In this document: one piece after another, positions 52,346 through 61,525 of the stretch
How positions within the stretch are numbered: position 1 is the first letter of the stretch
Layout: each line of letters opens with the position of its first letter
From: Crocinitomix catalasitica ATCC 23190
Lineage (GTDB): Bacteria > Bacteroidota > Bacteroidia > Flavobacteriales_D > Crocinitomicaceae
Direction of reading: 5' to 3'
NCBI RefSeq assembly: GCF_000621625.1
Contig: NZ_JHXV01000001.1
Location: forward strand, 124,001 to 188,000
DNA: 64,000 bases
Notes under the pieces: model-generated
What the model was told of the DNA's origin: nothing
What the model saw: only the letters and a program-made list of their open reading frames with translations
Databases searched by the model: none
Translations under genes and position numbers: made by a program

Positions 52346-53476
52346 TTATCCTTTGCTTACTTTTTTACATTTTAAAATGGTATGAAACTCACCCACTTCA
52401 TCAATATCTTCTATAACTTCAAAACCAACAGCTTTAATAATATTAATCATATCACGAGAATGATACATTTTACTATTACCATTTGCTATGGCTGTAAAAT
52501 AAAGACTCGTTCCATGTAAAGAGTAAGCAGCAGCAAAATCTTTTTGTCTGTCCCAGAATAAATCTTGGATATAAACAACTGCATCGTCTGAGATATTATT
52601 ATAAATATTCGTTAAGATATGCCCAATTTGTTCTTCTGAAAAACAATCTAAAAATTGACTCATCCAAACTGCATCGGCATCACTTGGTAAAGCTAAGTCT
52701 TTGCTTAAAACATCGCCAACTATCCCCGTAATTCTATCTTCAAAACCTAATTGTTTAATATTTTCTTTCGCTTTTTCCCATTGTTTCGGTAAATCGACAA
52801 TTGTCATATTTACAGTAGGATTATACTCGCAACATTTAATACTCCATTTACCAGTGTTTCCACCAATGTCAAGCATGTGCTTATGATCTTCTTTGAATAC
52901 AATTTTTAATGCTTCAGGAAAAGCTCTATCTGAATAATAGTGATCAAAATCGAACCAACTCTTCTTCATCGGTTCTTGCATTGCACTTAGATGAGGATAA
53001 ATAGTTTTATCATTAATGCCAATTTCATGTAAACCTGCCGCTTTTTCTTCTAGAATAGACTCTTCAAGGTGGAACATCGCTTTATAACAAACATCGTGAG
53101 TAAAGTTAATATTAACTTCTGTAGCCTCGTCAAAAAGTAAATGGTAGCCCATTTTTGTCAATGTATAAACATCATCCTCTTTTAAATAAACAACACCAAT
53201 TGTCAAACCAGTTTCCAGTAACATGTTTACCCCATAATAAGGTAAGCTCAAATTTTCTACAATTTGCTTTGAAGTAATACCGACCCTTCTTTTCTTATAA
53301 ACTTCTTTCAGGATACCAGTCGATTTTAAAACTCTTGCAGCTTGAAACATCATTGGATAAAAACTCAATTTTTGAATTTCTTCTTTTGCTTCTCTGGCAT
53401 TTAAATTGTCTATATAATATTCTTTTAACATATTCTTATTGCTGTCTTTTGTGAAAGATCTCGATTTTAAAAACAT
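52346..53476 (-). CDS. SAM-dependent O-methyltransferase (dimerisation + AdoMet_MTase domains)
   Basis: This 376-residue protein has an N-terminal winged-helix dimerisation domain (~30-120; FYPMMFQAARVLKSTGILKE, SKQIVENLSLPYYGVNMLLE) and a C-terminal class I methyltransferase domain with motif I MLDIGGNTGKWS (~200-211), MTIVDLPKQW and a DAVWMSQFLDCFSEEQ stretch. The layout is that of small-molecule O-methyltransferases (plant OMT / acetylserotonin type). The substrate is unknown; related Bacteroidota enzymes occur in pigment loci, but no pigment genes flank it. A start at Met16 is possible. Confidence 0.85.
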   Translation of the reverse strand: MFLKSRSFTKDSNKNMLKEYYIDNLNAREAKEEIQKLSFYPMMFQAARVLKSTGILKEVYKKRRVGITSKQIVENLSLPYYGVNMLLETGLTIGVVYLKEDDVYTLTKMGYHLLFDEATEVNINFTHDVCYKAMFHLEESILEEKAAGLHEIGINDKTIYPHLSAMQEPMKKSWFDFDHYYSDRAFPEALKIVFKEDHKHMLDIGGNTGKWSIKCCEYNPTVNMTIVDLPKQWEKAKENIKQLGFEDRITGIVGDVLSKDLALPSDADAVWMSQFLDCFSEEQIGHILTNIYNNISDDAVVYIQDLFWDRQKDFAAAYSLHGTSLYFTAIANGNSKMYHSRDMINIIKAVGFEVIEDIDEVGEFHTILKCKKVSKG

Positions 53477-53739
53477 AAAAATAAGTTAATTTTCTTAAAA
53501 AACTGGGCTCAATTCTTTTTAACGCACGCGGTTCGAATCATTTTTATGATTCAAGTCAGATTTTCGATGCTTTTGAAGTGAATTTAAACTCAATAATTGA
53601 GCATTTTTAAAGGTGATGTAAAACGAGGTATAAAAGAATCAATCCACCACCATAATCTATCTGTTATATTGGTTTTAGGTACAGTGTATTCGGTAAAGTG
53701 ATTTCGCTAATTCAACAAGAATCAATTTCAAATTAGAGC

Positions 53740-56496
53740 TTAAACTTCTTTTTCGTATTGAAATCGAATATTGAATGTTGTTCCTTCATCAACCGTACTT
53801 TTGAGGTCAACAAAACCTCCAATAGCTTCTATTTGATTTTTAGTAATGAATAAACCTACACCACGTGAGTCTTTGTTCTTGTGAAAGGTTTTATACATGC
53901 CAAACATTTTATCTTTATTCCGCTTTAAGTCAATTCCCAAACCATTGTCTTCAATATGTAGTTGCAAATATTCTTTACTTTTTACAATATGTAATTTGAT
54001 AAAACTATCTCTTTCTTCAGAACGGTAACGAATTCCATTGGTTAAAAAATTGAGTATAATACTGTCTAAATAAGCCGGTACTCCAAGAATTTTAATGTGC
54101 TCATCAACTTGGTTAATTATCTCTACATTGCCTTCAAGTGCGCTGGATGAAACTGTTGCAATCGCTTTGTCAATAACTGGTTTCAATTCAATAGGTTGCA
54201 ATTGTTTTAACTGGTTGTCACTAAGCATTGCAACTTCAGCAAGGTGGGAAACTGTTTCATTCAAATTGTCAGTTGATAATTGTATCAATTTAAAAACTTC
54301 GTCGTCAGCTAAATCAGGCTTTTCATTGGTGAATAATTTCATCAGTAATGAAAGATTTCCAGAATGACTCCGCAAATTATGAGAAACAATGTAAGCGAAA
54401 TTTTTTAAACGATCATTTTGATTTTTTGTTAATTCCAAAACGGTTTCTAAATCCATTTTGGCCTTTCTAAGTGGTGAAATATCGACTGCTATTCCTAAGA
54501 AACCTGTTACCTTATCTTGCAATTTAATAGGGGTGATATTAAGGATAACAGGAATTTCTTCACCATTCTTGTGTACATATGTCCACTCGTTTAGATCGGT
54601 TATTTCTTCTAATGCAATGGTTTTGAAAATATCAAAACCTTCAATTTTTCTATTGAATTTTTCACTTAAAAAACGGCCTTTTTCTATTAATTCAGATGTC
54701 AAATGGACAATGGCAGGAGAGCCCTTTTTTACCATCTCTGTAGCCACATGTCCTAATAGGTTTTCAGCCCCTTTATTGAATGATTGTATCGTACCTTCTA
54801 AATCTGTTTCGATAATGGAAACCGTCGTACTTGCGGCAAGAACTGCTTGGTTTTTTGCCAATAAATTTTCTACACGAATTTGTGCTACTTTCTCCGGTGT
54901 AATATCAATGATTTGCGAGACAAAATTCATGATATTGCCATTGAGGTCTTTTACTACTGAAACAGAAAGGATAATATAAACGATAGATCCTGATTTATGG
55001 ATATAACGTTTCTGCATCTGGTAAAAATCACGTTTACCACTTATGAGTTCATTTAATAAAGTTAGATCTTTTTCTAAATCTTCTGTATGTGTGATGTCTT
55101 GAAAAGTTAATTCTACTAACTCTTCTTCAGTATAACCAACAATCTCACAAAGTTTCTTATTAACTTTTAACCACTCTCCATTCTGTCCAATCATAGCCAT
55201 ACCAATGCCGGCATATTCGAAACTTCCTCTAAATGTTTCTTCACTAATTCTTAATTTCTCTTCACTTTCATTTCGGAGAGTCAAATCCTCAATATATGAC
55301 CAGATTTTTCCTTTGTCGTTATCGTTTATTTTGATCAGTGAGCCTGTTAATGCTATTGGAAATCGTGTGCCATCTTTTCTAATATACTCCTTGCGAAAAG
55401 TTTTATAGTATCCGAATTCATCTAGTTGTTGAAGGGCAATTGTTTCTAAAGGTTCATATTCTTTTGGTGTTAAATCCCAATAACTCAGCTCAAGGAATTC
55501 GCTTTTTGTATAGCCAGTAGCTTCAAGTAAAATGTCATTAACATCTAAGAAAGTACCCGTTTCAGCATCATTTAATGCTAAACCGATTGGAGAAACATCG
55601 AATTGTGCTTTAAGAAGGGCGGAATTGTATGCTTTTTCTTTTTCCGCATTATGTTTTTCTGATATGTCCCTACCTGAAAAGAAAATCGTTTCCTGATTCC
55701 TATTGGCTTCCCATTGAATTAAATGTTTTGAACCGCTGGTATTCTCCATATAATTATTGAAATGAAAATGGGAAATTCCGTCACTTTCATGAATACGTTT
55801 CAGTGCCAATTCTCTTTCACTTTCATTTGTGATAAAATTGAATATCTCAAGTCCAACAATTTCTAATTTTGTATGTCCAAAAAACTTACAACTTGATTGA
55901 TTAGCTTTGATGATCTTTCCGTCATTATCGCAAATGATGATCAGGTCAGTATTTTGATTGAAATATTTTTCGAGTTCTATTTGCTTTTGTTCAAGTTCAA
56001 CCTTGTTTTTTCGTAATTCAAGCAAGTTTATTACTTGTTTCGCTAATAATTTTAAATCATTTATTTGATCTGTAGTTAATTCTGTTGGTTGATTGTCAAT
56101 TGTACATAGCGTACCAATAGCATGTCCAGATTCACTAACTAATGGGACACCTGCATAGAAAATGACATCAGGGGCGTTGATAACAATAGGATTGTCAGCA
56201 AATCTTTCGTCTTTTCTCGCGTCTTTAACAATAAAAACGTCATTGGGTTCGTTGATAGCATGTGCACAGAATGCTAGATCTCGAGGTGTTTCCCTAACAT
56301 CTATTCCGTGATGAGATTTAAACCATTGGCGATCCGAATCAATTAAGCTAATTAATGAAATTTTTGTACCGCAAATACTCGAAGCCATTTGCGTGATAAA
56401 ATCATAATCCTCCTCCTCAATTGTATCTAAAATATTATAGGCCTCTAGTGCAGCTAACCTTTCTGCTTCGTTTTCAGGTATGTTGGGTTTTTTCAT
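53740..56496 (-). CDS. GAF / multi-PAS sensor histidine kinase
   Basis: This 918-residue soluble kinase has an N-terminal GAF domain (~20-165; [24 protein letters not shown]), four PAS domains (~175-285, ~295-410, ~420-540, ~555-680; PAS-typical WSYIEDLT and [11 protein letters not shown] ends), and a kinase core with H-box [10 protein letters not shown] (His706), [16 protein letters not shown] and GVGLFITK. There is no membrane span, so it senses a cytoplasmic signal. HNLRS H-boxes are typical of Bacteroidota and archaeal kinases. No response regulator gene is adjacent. Confidence 0.93.
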   Translation of the reverse strand: MKKPNIPENEAERLAALEAYNILDTIEEEDYDFITQMASSICGTKISLISLIDSDRQWFKSHHGIDVRETPRDLAFCAHAINEPNDVFIVKDARKDERFADNPIVINAPDVIFYAGVPLVSESGHAIGTLCTIDNQPTELTTDQINDLKLLAKQVINLLELRKNKVELEQKQIELEKYFNQNTDLIIICDNDGKIIKANQSSCKFFGHTKLEIVGLEIFNFITNESERELALKRIHESDGISHFHFNNYMENTSGSKHLIQWEANRNQETIFFSGRDISEKHNAEKEKAYNSALLKAQFDVSPIGLALNDAETGTFLDVNDILLEATGYTKSEFLELSYWDLTPKEYEPLETIALQQLDEFGYYKTFRKEYIRKDGTRFPIALTGSLIKINDNDKGKIWSYIEDLTLRNESEEKLRISEETFRGSFEYAGIGMAMIGQNGEWLKVNKKLCEIVGYTEEELVELTFQDITHTEDLEKDLTLLNELISGKRDFYQMQKRYIHKSGSIVYIILSVSVVKDLNGNIMNFVSQIIDITPEKVAQIRVENLLAKNQAVLAASTTVSIIETDLEGTIQSFNKGAENLLGHVATEMVKKGSPAIVHLTSELIEKGRFLSEKFNRKIEGFDIFKTIALEEITDLNEWTYVHKNGEEIPVILNITPIKLQDKVTGFLGIAVDISPLRKAKMDLETVLELTKNQNDRLKNFAYIVSHNLRSHSGNLSLLMKLFTNEKPDLADDEVFKLIQLSTDNLNETVSHLAEVAMLSDNQLKQLQPIELKPVIDKAIATVSSSALEGNVEIINQVDEHIKILGVPAYLDSIILNFLTNGIRYRSEERDSFIKLHIVKSKEYLQLHIEDNGLGIDLKRNKDKMFGMYKTFHKNKDSRGVGLFITKNQIEAIGGFVDLKSTVDEGTTFNIRFQYEKEV

Positions 56497-56635
56497 ATTG
56501 AAATGCGCATTGATCTTGAACTTTCAATTCAATTTGTTCTACACAATATAATCATTTCGGGTTAATAACATACCTGTATTTATAGTCTAATCTCTACTCG
56601 AAATCAGGATATGATTGAGAATAATCTCCGTTTTC

Positions 56636-57886
56636 TTATTGTTTAATAAACTTTGCTGTTGAAATTTCAGAATCAAATTGAACGATCAAATAATAAAGAC
56701 CTTGACTTAGTTCACTTATATTCATTTCCTTTTTAGAAGGATCGACGCGTTTAATTAATTTACCATTCATGTCAATTATCTCAATTTTGGTTGGTGTTTT
56801 GGCAAATTCAAAATGAAGCTCATTTGCTGCAGGATTAGGATAAAGATTAATCGTTTCTGGCTTTTCTTCGGATAAAGACAAGAAACTTGGAGCAATGTTT
56901 ACCACAATATACCCATTTTCTCCTACTCCCCAAACGATTGAGTCATTGTACGAGTCCATGCTGTATATAGGTTGAGCTACGGGGTAAAAATTCCATACAA
57001 ATGAAACAGGATCATTCTCCAGAATCAATCCCGTCGAGTCAAGACTTGTTCTAGCGCCAACATAAATATCATTTGAACCTGTTTCATGAATCGCATGATA
57101 AGAAGGATAATAAAAAGTCCCCGTTTCAGTGTCACTTTCCCAAGTTAATCCACCATCAGTTGATTTTAATAATCCAAAACCTTCGCCTAAATTATCATAA
57201 CCGGCGTATGCCAGTGAAGCGTTAATTATTTTTACCGAAGTGAGTGGATAACCTTCGCCTAGCCCCGTTTCAATTATTGTCCAGTTTAAACCTCCGTCTG
57301 TTGTTCTTAAAATTCTTCCTTCTAAAAAAAGACCACTCGCTGCTAGCCCAAAATCTTCATTTAAAAAGTCTATATCCCGAATCGCTGCTGAGGTAAATTC
57401 ACCAGTTAATACTGCATCTTCTGCTTCGTCATCGGTCACTTTAATGATTCTTTCATCACCAAAACAACCTGATCCTCCATAAAAGCCATTGTCTTCTTCG
57501 AAAAAATATAGGGCATAATTATAACATGTTCCAGTAATTGTAGTCGCAACGTCGGTCCAATTAAAACCTCCATCAATTGTTTTGTATATATTGTTGGAAT
57601 AAGGTCCTGTAACCATATAACCAGTCGTTTCTGAAACGAATTCTAAATTTATAATATCATTTTCAAGGAATCTGACGCCACTGAAGTCAATTCGTTCCCA
57701 AGTCGCACCGCCATTAGTGCTTTTGAGGAGCAAACTATCGTTTCCTCCAATATAACCAATGTCAGCAGAGGGGAAGTCAATGACATTTAATTGATTTGTA
57801 ACGCCAGACGGAATTTGATGCCAGTCTTGCGAATTGCCTATTGTATTGATGAATAAGCTGAGTAAGATGATAAATGTATTTTTCAT
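56636..57886 (-). CDS. T9SS-secreted BNR/Ycf48-like beta-propeller protein
   Basis: This 416-residue protein has a signal peptide (ends TIGNSQ), then BNR/Ycf48-type propeller repeats with Asp-boxes such as STNGGATW, TIDGGFNW, TTDGGLNW and STDGGLTW from ~50 to 320. It ends with a type A T9SS sorting domain (~340-416; INLYPNPAANELHFEF, GLYYLIVQFDSE, KFIKQ). It is expected outside the cell or on the surface. The propeller resembles the YCF48/sialidase-like fold but no sialidase catalytic set is seen. Confidence 0.88.
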   Translation of the reverse strand: MKNTFIILLSLFINTIGNSQDWHQIPSGVTNQLNVIDFPSADIGYIGGNDSLLLKSTNGGATWERIDFSGVRFLENDIINLEFVSETTGYMVTGPYSNNIYKTIDGGFNWTDVATTITGTCYNYALYFFEEDNGFYGGSGCFGDERIIKVTDDEAEDAVLTGEFTSAAIRDIDFLNEDFGLAASGLFLEGRILRTTDGGLNWTIIETGLGEGYPLTSVKIINASLAYAGYDNLGEGFGLLKSTDGGLTWESDTETGTFYYPSYHAIHETGSNDIYVGARTSLDSTGLILENDPVSFVWNFYPVAQPIYSMDSYNDSIVWGVGENGYIVVNIAPSFLSLSEEKPETINLYPNPAANELHFEFAKTPTKIEIIDMNGKLIKRVDPSKKEMNISELSQGLYYLIVQFDSEISTAKFIKQ

Positions 57887-57947
57887 GGTGTTTTTTTTTA
57901 TACAAATATCAAGGATTTTAGATGTTAAGTCGATGTATTATTCATCC

Positions 57948-58784
57948 TTATGCATGTACTTTTGCAAATTGAGATGGTGAAAGACCTGTTTGGGATTTGA
58001 AAAATTTACTGAAATGCGAAGGATCTTCAAAGTTGAGCGCATAAGCGGTTTCTTTTGTGCTGATTTGAGTTTGTAAAAGCCTTTTCGCTTCTAAAATTAT
58101 CTGTCCATAAATAATACTACTTACAGATTGACCCGTATGTTTTTTAACTGTTTCATTGAGCTGCTTGTCTGAAATATTCAAGATTGCGGAATAATCCTTT
58201 ACCTTTTTTAAAGACCTGAACTGTTTTTGTAATAATTGTCTAAATTTTCTGTAAATCTGCTGTTCGGCTGATGGGTTATGTTCTTGTTTAGGCATGGTTC
58301 TTAAACAAAGCAGTAGAATAATATTTAAGTGCCCAAGAATGATTTCATTCTTTAGTGGGTTTTCTTGATTGTTTTCACGCCAAATTTCCTGCATTAAATT
58401 GCTAATGAAAGACTTTTCGTGCTGCTCTAGCATAAAAACAGGCGGTATTTCGGAAACATCGTAACACATTAATTCAAAAATGAATTGAGCTGCGATACTG
58501 TCACTTTTAAAAATGTCTGCCTTAAATAATATAACATAGCCATTCGAATCGAAGGCCCGTTGCATGCGGTGCACACGACCGGCAGTCACCACATGAATAC
58601 AGTGATCGTTTATTGGCAATTCTTGGAAGTCTACTGAATGAATTCCTCCTCCTTTTTCAAATATAAACAGTTCTATATAGTTGTGCCGATGGTGTGTTGA
58701 GATATCATATTTGGAAATTGTACCCAATTTTATAATGCGAATATTTGCATTCGAAGAAGATTGAAAATCGTGAATAGGTATCAT
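57948..58784 (-). CDS. AraC-family transcriptional regulator
   Basis: This 278-residue protein has a cupin-like N-terminal sensor domain (~20-100; HHRHNYIELFIFEKGGGIHS) and an AraC HTH domain (~170-278; DYSAILNISDKQLNETVKK, ETAYALNFEDPSHFSKFFK, GLSPSQFAK). Many relatives regulate transport or metabolism genes next to them, but here no divergent partner exists; the neighbouring genes are an extracellular propeller protein and a helicase. Target unknown. Confidence 0.92.
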   Translation of the reverse strand: MIPIHDFQSSSNANIRIIKLGTISKYDISTHHRHNYIELFIFEKGGGIHSVDFQELPINDHCIHVVTAGRVHRMQRAFDSNGYVILFKADIFKSDSIAAQFIFELMCYDVSEIPPVFMLEQHEKSFISNLMQEIWRENNQENPLKNEIILGHLNIILLLCLRTMPKQEHNPSAEQQIYRKFRQLLQKQFRSLKKVKDYSAILNISDKQLNETVKKHTGQSVSSIIYGQIILEAKRLLQTQISTKETAYALNFEDPSHFSKFFKSQTGLSPSQFAKVHA

Positions 58785-58888
58785 AATCGTATAAATAATC
58801 GAGTGTTTGATTCGATTTTACCCTAATTTACAAATGAAAATGTTAGCATAATGGAGGAATTGTATTTATTCTTTTATTCTCAAAAGGG

Positions 58889-60022
58889 TTAAAATTCAAT
58901 ATTTGCACTGTCAATCATGTCCACCCATTTGCCCATCTTTTTTTGGATGATTTTGAAGTGATGTTTATCTTCTTCAGCAACGAATGACATCGCAATTCCA
59001 GTTCTTCCCGCTCTTCCAGTTCGTCCAATTCTATGAACGTAATCTTTTGGCGAACGTGGTAAATCAAAATTAATCACGCAGGGCAAGAATTCAATATCAA
59101 TTCCTCTTGCTAATAAATCAGTCGTTACCAATACGCGAAGTTTACCTGCCTTAAAATCATTTAAAGCATTCAATCTTGTCATTTGACTTTTCTTACCATG
59201 TATGGATTGAGCCTCCACGCCATTTTTACGCAATTTATTGGCAACATTGTCCGCTTTATAAACCGATGCTGTGAAAACAAGCACCTGATGTAAATTTTGA
59301 CTTTTTATGAGGTGTCTCAATAAAGGACCTTTCTTCTCTTGTTCTACAAAATAACCGGTTTGATTAATCAAATCGATCGCTTCTTCTTCCTCTTCAATTT
59401 TAATCACTTCTGGATTATTCAAAACAATCGCATTGATCGCCTCTATGTCTGGACTTAAAGTTGCGGAGAATAATAAGTTCTGTCTTTTGGTAGGAAGTAG
59501 TTTGAAAATTTGCTCCATCTCATCTTTGAAACCCAAATTCAGCATTTTATCCGCTTCGTCAAGTACCAAAGTCTTCACACTTGTCAAGTGCAACGCTTTC
59601 GATTCAATCAGGTCAATCAAACGACCTGGAGTAGCGATTAATATATTTACATTTTGCAATGCAATCATTTGCGGATTAATGGAAACACCACCGTAAACAG
59701 CTAGTGTTTTTAAGCTTGCTTTTAAGTTCTTATTAAACAATGCAAATACCTCTTGAACCTGTACGGCTAATTCTCGCGTTGGAACCAAGACCAATACATC
59801 AATATGCCTGTTTTTATTGTTTTGCACTTGCAATAAGTTAGCTAGAATCGGTAAAACATAACTCGCCGTTTTTCCAGAGCCTGTTTTAGCAATACCTAAT
59901 ACATCTTTTTGAGCAAGAATGGCTGGAATAGCCTTTTCTTGGATCGGATAAGGTTGGTTGAATTTTAATTCAATTAATGTTTTAACAATTGCAGCTGGCA
60001 AGCCAATATTTTCAAATGACAT
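58889..60022 (-). CDS. DEAD-box RNA helicase (RhlE-like)
   Basis: Starting at ATG 60022 (MSFENIGLPAAIVKTLIEL) the protein has 377 residues; an upstream in-frame ATG at 60127 would add 35 residues that look non-coding. The motifs are PYPIQEKAIP (Q), AKTGSGKT (I), PTRELAVQ (Ia), TPGRLIDLI (Ib), DEAD (II), SATLS (III), TTDLLARGIDIE (V) and HRIGRTGRAGR (VI). FNQPYPIQ and the motif set fit the RhlE group. The core is short, without a basic tail. The 5' side is 124 bases from the divergent hydrolase gene. Confidence 0.95.
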   Translation of the reverse strand: MSFENIGLPAAIVKTLIELKFNQPYPIQEKAIPAILAQKDVLGIAKTGSGKTASYVLPILANLLQVQNNKNRHIDVLVLVPTRELAVQVQEVFALFNKNLKASLKTLAVYGGVSINPQMIALQNVNILIATPGRLIDLIESKALHLTSVKTLVLDEADKMLNLGFKDEMEQIFKLLPTKRQNLLFSATLSPDIEAINAIVLNNPEVIKIEEEEEAIDLINQTGYFVEQEKKGPLLRHLIKSQNLHQVLVFTASVYKADNVANKLRKNGVEAQSIHGKKSQMTRLNALNDFKAGKLRVLVTTDLLARGIDIEFLPCVINFDLPRSPKDYVHRIGRTGRAGRTGIAMSFVAEEDKHHFKIIQKKMGKWVDMIDSANIEF

Positions 60023-60146
60023 ATCTAATAATTCAATTTTTAGCAAAGTTAGCCGAATTAGAGAGAAATTGGTCCACATTGAATTAAATGCATGAATACG
60101 AAATGATTTCAATACATTTGCGAACATTTTAAAAATAAATCACTCT

Positions 60147-61109
60147 ATGTCTAAGTTTAAGTATATTGTTTACTTGTTTTTCCTTGGGATTATTAGCGTT
60201 AATTGTAAATCTGGACTGAGTGAAAGCGATTCAAATAATGCATATTTGGATGAATTAATTAATGCCAATCCTGATAGTTTAACTTATAATGAATTGTATG
60301 ATAGGGCGATGAGTTTGTGGCCTGTCGATTTTGAAGGAAAAAACATTCAAACGAAATATGGAATAGCGCATGTTATTATTAGTGGACCTGAAAATGGCGA
60401 ACCTTTGGTATTGTTGCATGGATTGAATTCTAGCTCAACAATGTGGTATCCAAATATCGAATCACTTGCAAAAGAATACCGGGTTTATGCCATTGATTTT
60501 TTATTAGAACCGAGTAAATCAACCCGTAAAGACGCACTTATTACAATGGATAATGCATTGGAATGGTATGCCATTGTTTTTGATCAGTTAAACTTAGATC
60601 AGTTTGCATTAGTAGGAATGTCAAGAGGCGGGTGGAATGCTGTATCAATTGCGTTGGAAATGAAAGATCGCATCACTAAATTGGCTTTACTCAGTCCTGC
60701 TAAAACTTTCACCATGATTGATCCCAGTCTAGATTTAGGTAAGAATATTTCGTATACCCTCACGCCAGAAAGAGATGAATTAAGAGAAGTATTGCAAACA
60801 ATGACTAACAATGTTGATAAGATTGAACAATTGTATATCGATCAGTATTATAGAGCGACTACCATGTGGAAAGTAGATGAATTATTTCTTACTATGCAAC
60901 CTTATAATTTATTTGAATGGCGAAAACTAAAAATGCCGATTCTGCTTTTGATAGGAGATGATGATATGATCAATTCGGAGCGAAGCATTCGACAAGCTAA
61001 AAGAAAAATAAAAAATTTAACCACCGGAATTATTCCAAAATCTGGTCACTTTTTAACAATGGATCAACCAGCAATCGTGAATGATTATTTATTGGATTTT
61101 TTGAAATAG
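60147..61109 (+). CDS. alpha/beta-hydrolase lipoprotein
   Basis: This 320-residue protein has a lipoprotein signal (lipobox ISVNC, Cys20). The hydrolase fold is clear: oxyanion segment LLHGLNSSSTMWYPN, nucleophile elbow GMSRGG with Ser, late Asp in LLIGDDDMIN and His in KSGHFLTMDQP. It is probably an esterase or peptidase anchored in a membrane facing the periplasm. Substrate cannot be predicted. It is a single gene with its own upstream gap of 124 bases. Confidence 0.88.
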   Translation: MSKFKYIVYLFFLGIISVNCKSGLSESDSNNAYLDELINANPDSLTYNELYDRAMSLWPVDFEGKNIQTKYGIAHVIISGPENGEPLVLLHGLNSSSTMWYPNIESLAKEYRVYAIDFLLEPSKSTRKDALITMDNALEWYAIVFDQLNLDQFALVGMSRGGWNAVSIALEMKDRITKLALLSPAKTFTMIDPSLDLGKNISYTLTPERDELREVLQTMTNNVDKIEQLYIDQYYRATTMWKVDELFLTMQPYNLFEWRKLKMPILLLIGDDDMINSERSIRQAKRKIKNLTTGIIPKSGHFLTMDQPAIVNDYLLDFLK

Positions 61110-61125
61110 AAGATTGATTTTTTTA

Positions 61126-61226
61126 GGGCGTTTCCCCTCCTTTCAGTCGGCGTCGGGCTTTTCGCTCTAATCTTTTTCCTCCGCCTCAGGCGAATAAAAA
61201 AGGATATCCGCTGCAATCTCTAACGC
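61126..61226. repeat. foldable dispersed-repeat-like element (GGGCGTT ... AACGC)
   Basis: The ends GGGCGTT (61126-61132) and AACGC (61222-61226) can pair. Inside, ATCTTTTT (61170-61177) pairs with AAAAAGGAT (61197-61205), closing a smaller hairpin CGCC-TCA-GGCG (61182-61192). CGTCGGGCTTTTCGCTC lies between. From memory, closely similar intergenic sequences occur many times in Flavobacteriia genomes; that must be checked by search. Confidence 0.6.
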
Positions 61227-61525
61227 AAATAGTCGTCTTAGCGTCTTATACTAAAACACAACATCAAAATATTTTTTAGTCCTTCATCTTACCCTCTGCC
61301 AAGTCCTGAAGGGACGACATACAATAGCGGAGGAAAGTATTCCTTCGATAATTGTAATAATTAAGTTTTAAAACCCTGAAGGGGTGAAGTAATATTTTTG
61401 TATTTGCAAATCTATCAAAACGTAATACCCAAATATTAATGGTTAACTTGAATTCTCCGTGTCCTTTGTGAAAACCTTGGTGTCCTCCGTGGTTAAGAGA
61501 TACTATTTCCGATCAAATCTCTTCA
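61227..61525. other. rest of the intergenic region: further repeat-like sequence
   Basis: No gene is supported. It contains two related pieces, AGTCCTGAAGGGACGACATA (about 61302-61321) and AACCCTGAAGGGGTGAAGTA (about 61372-61391), and, near 61456-61500, CCGTGTCCTTTGTGAAAAC and GGTGTCCTCCGTGGTTAAG, which repeat each other loosely. These look like remains of dispersed intergenic families. Confidence 0.5.

Noticed and set aside
53527-53560. GGTTCGAATC as T-arm of a tRNA gene
   Set aside because: No acceptor, D-arm or anticodon arm can be built around it, and there is no CCA-adjacent stem. It is probably chance.
54458-54979. 173-residue open frame on the plus strand inside the PAS kinase gene
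   Set aside because: It is opposite to a clearly coding kinase, has no domain, and its composition mirrors the other strand.
60023-60127. 35-residue N-terminal extension of the RhlE-like helicase
   Set aside because: It lacks helicase similarity and the internal ATG at 60022 matches the usual MSFxxxGL start.
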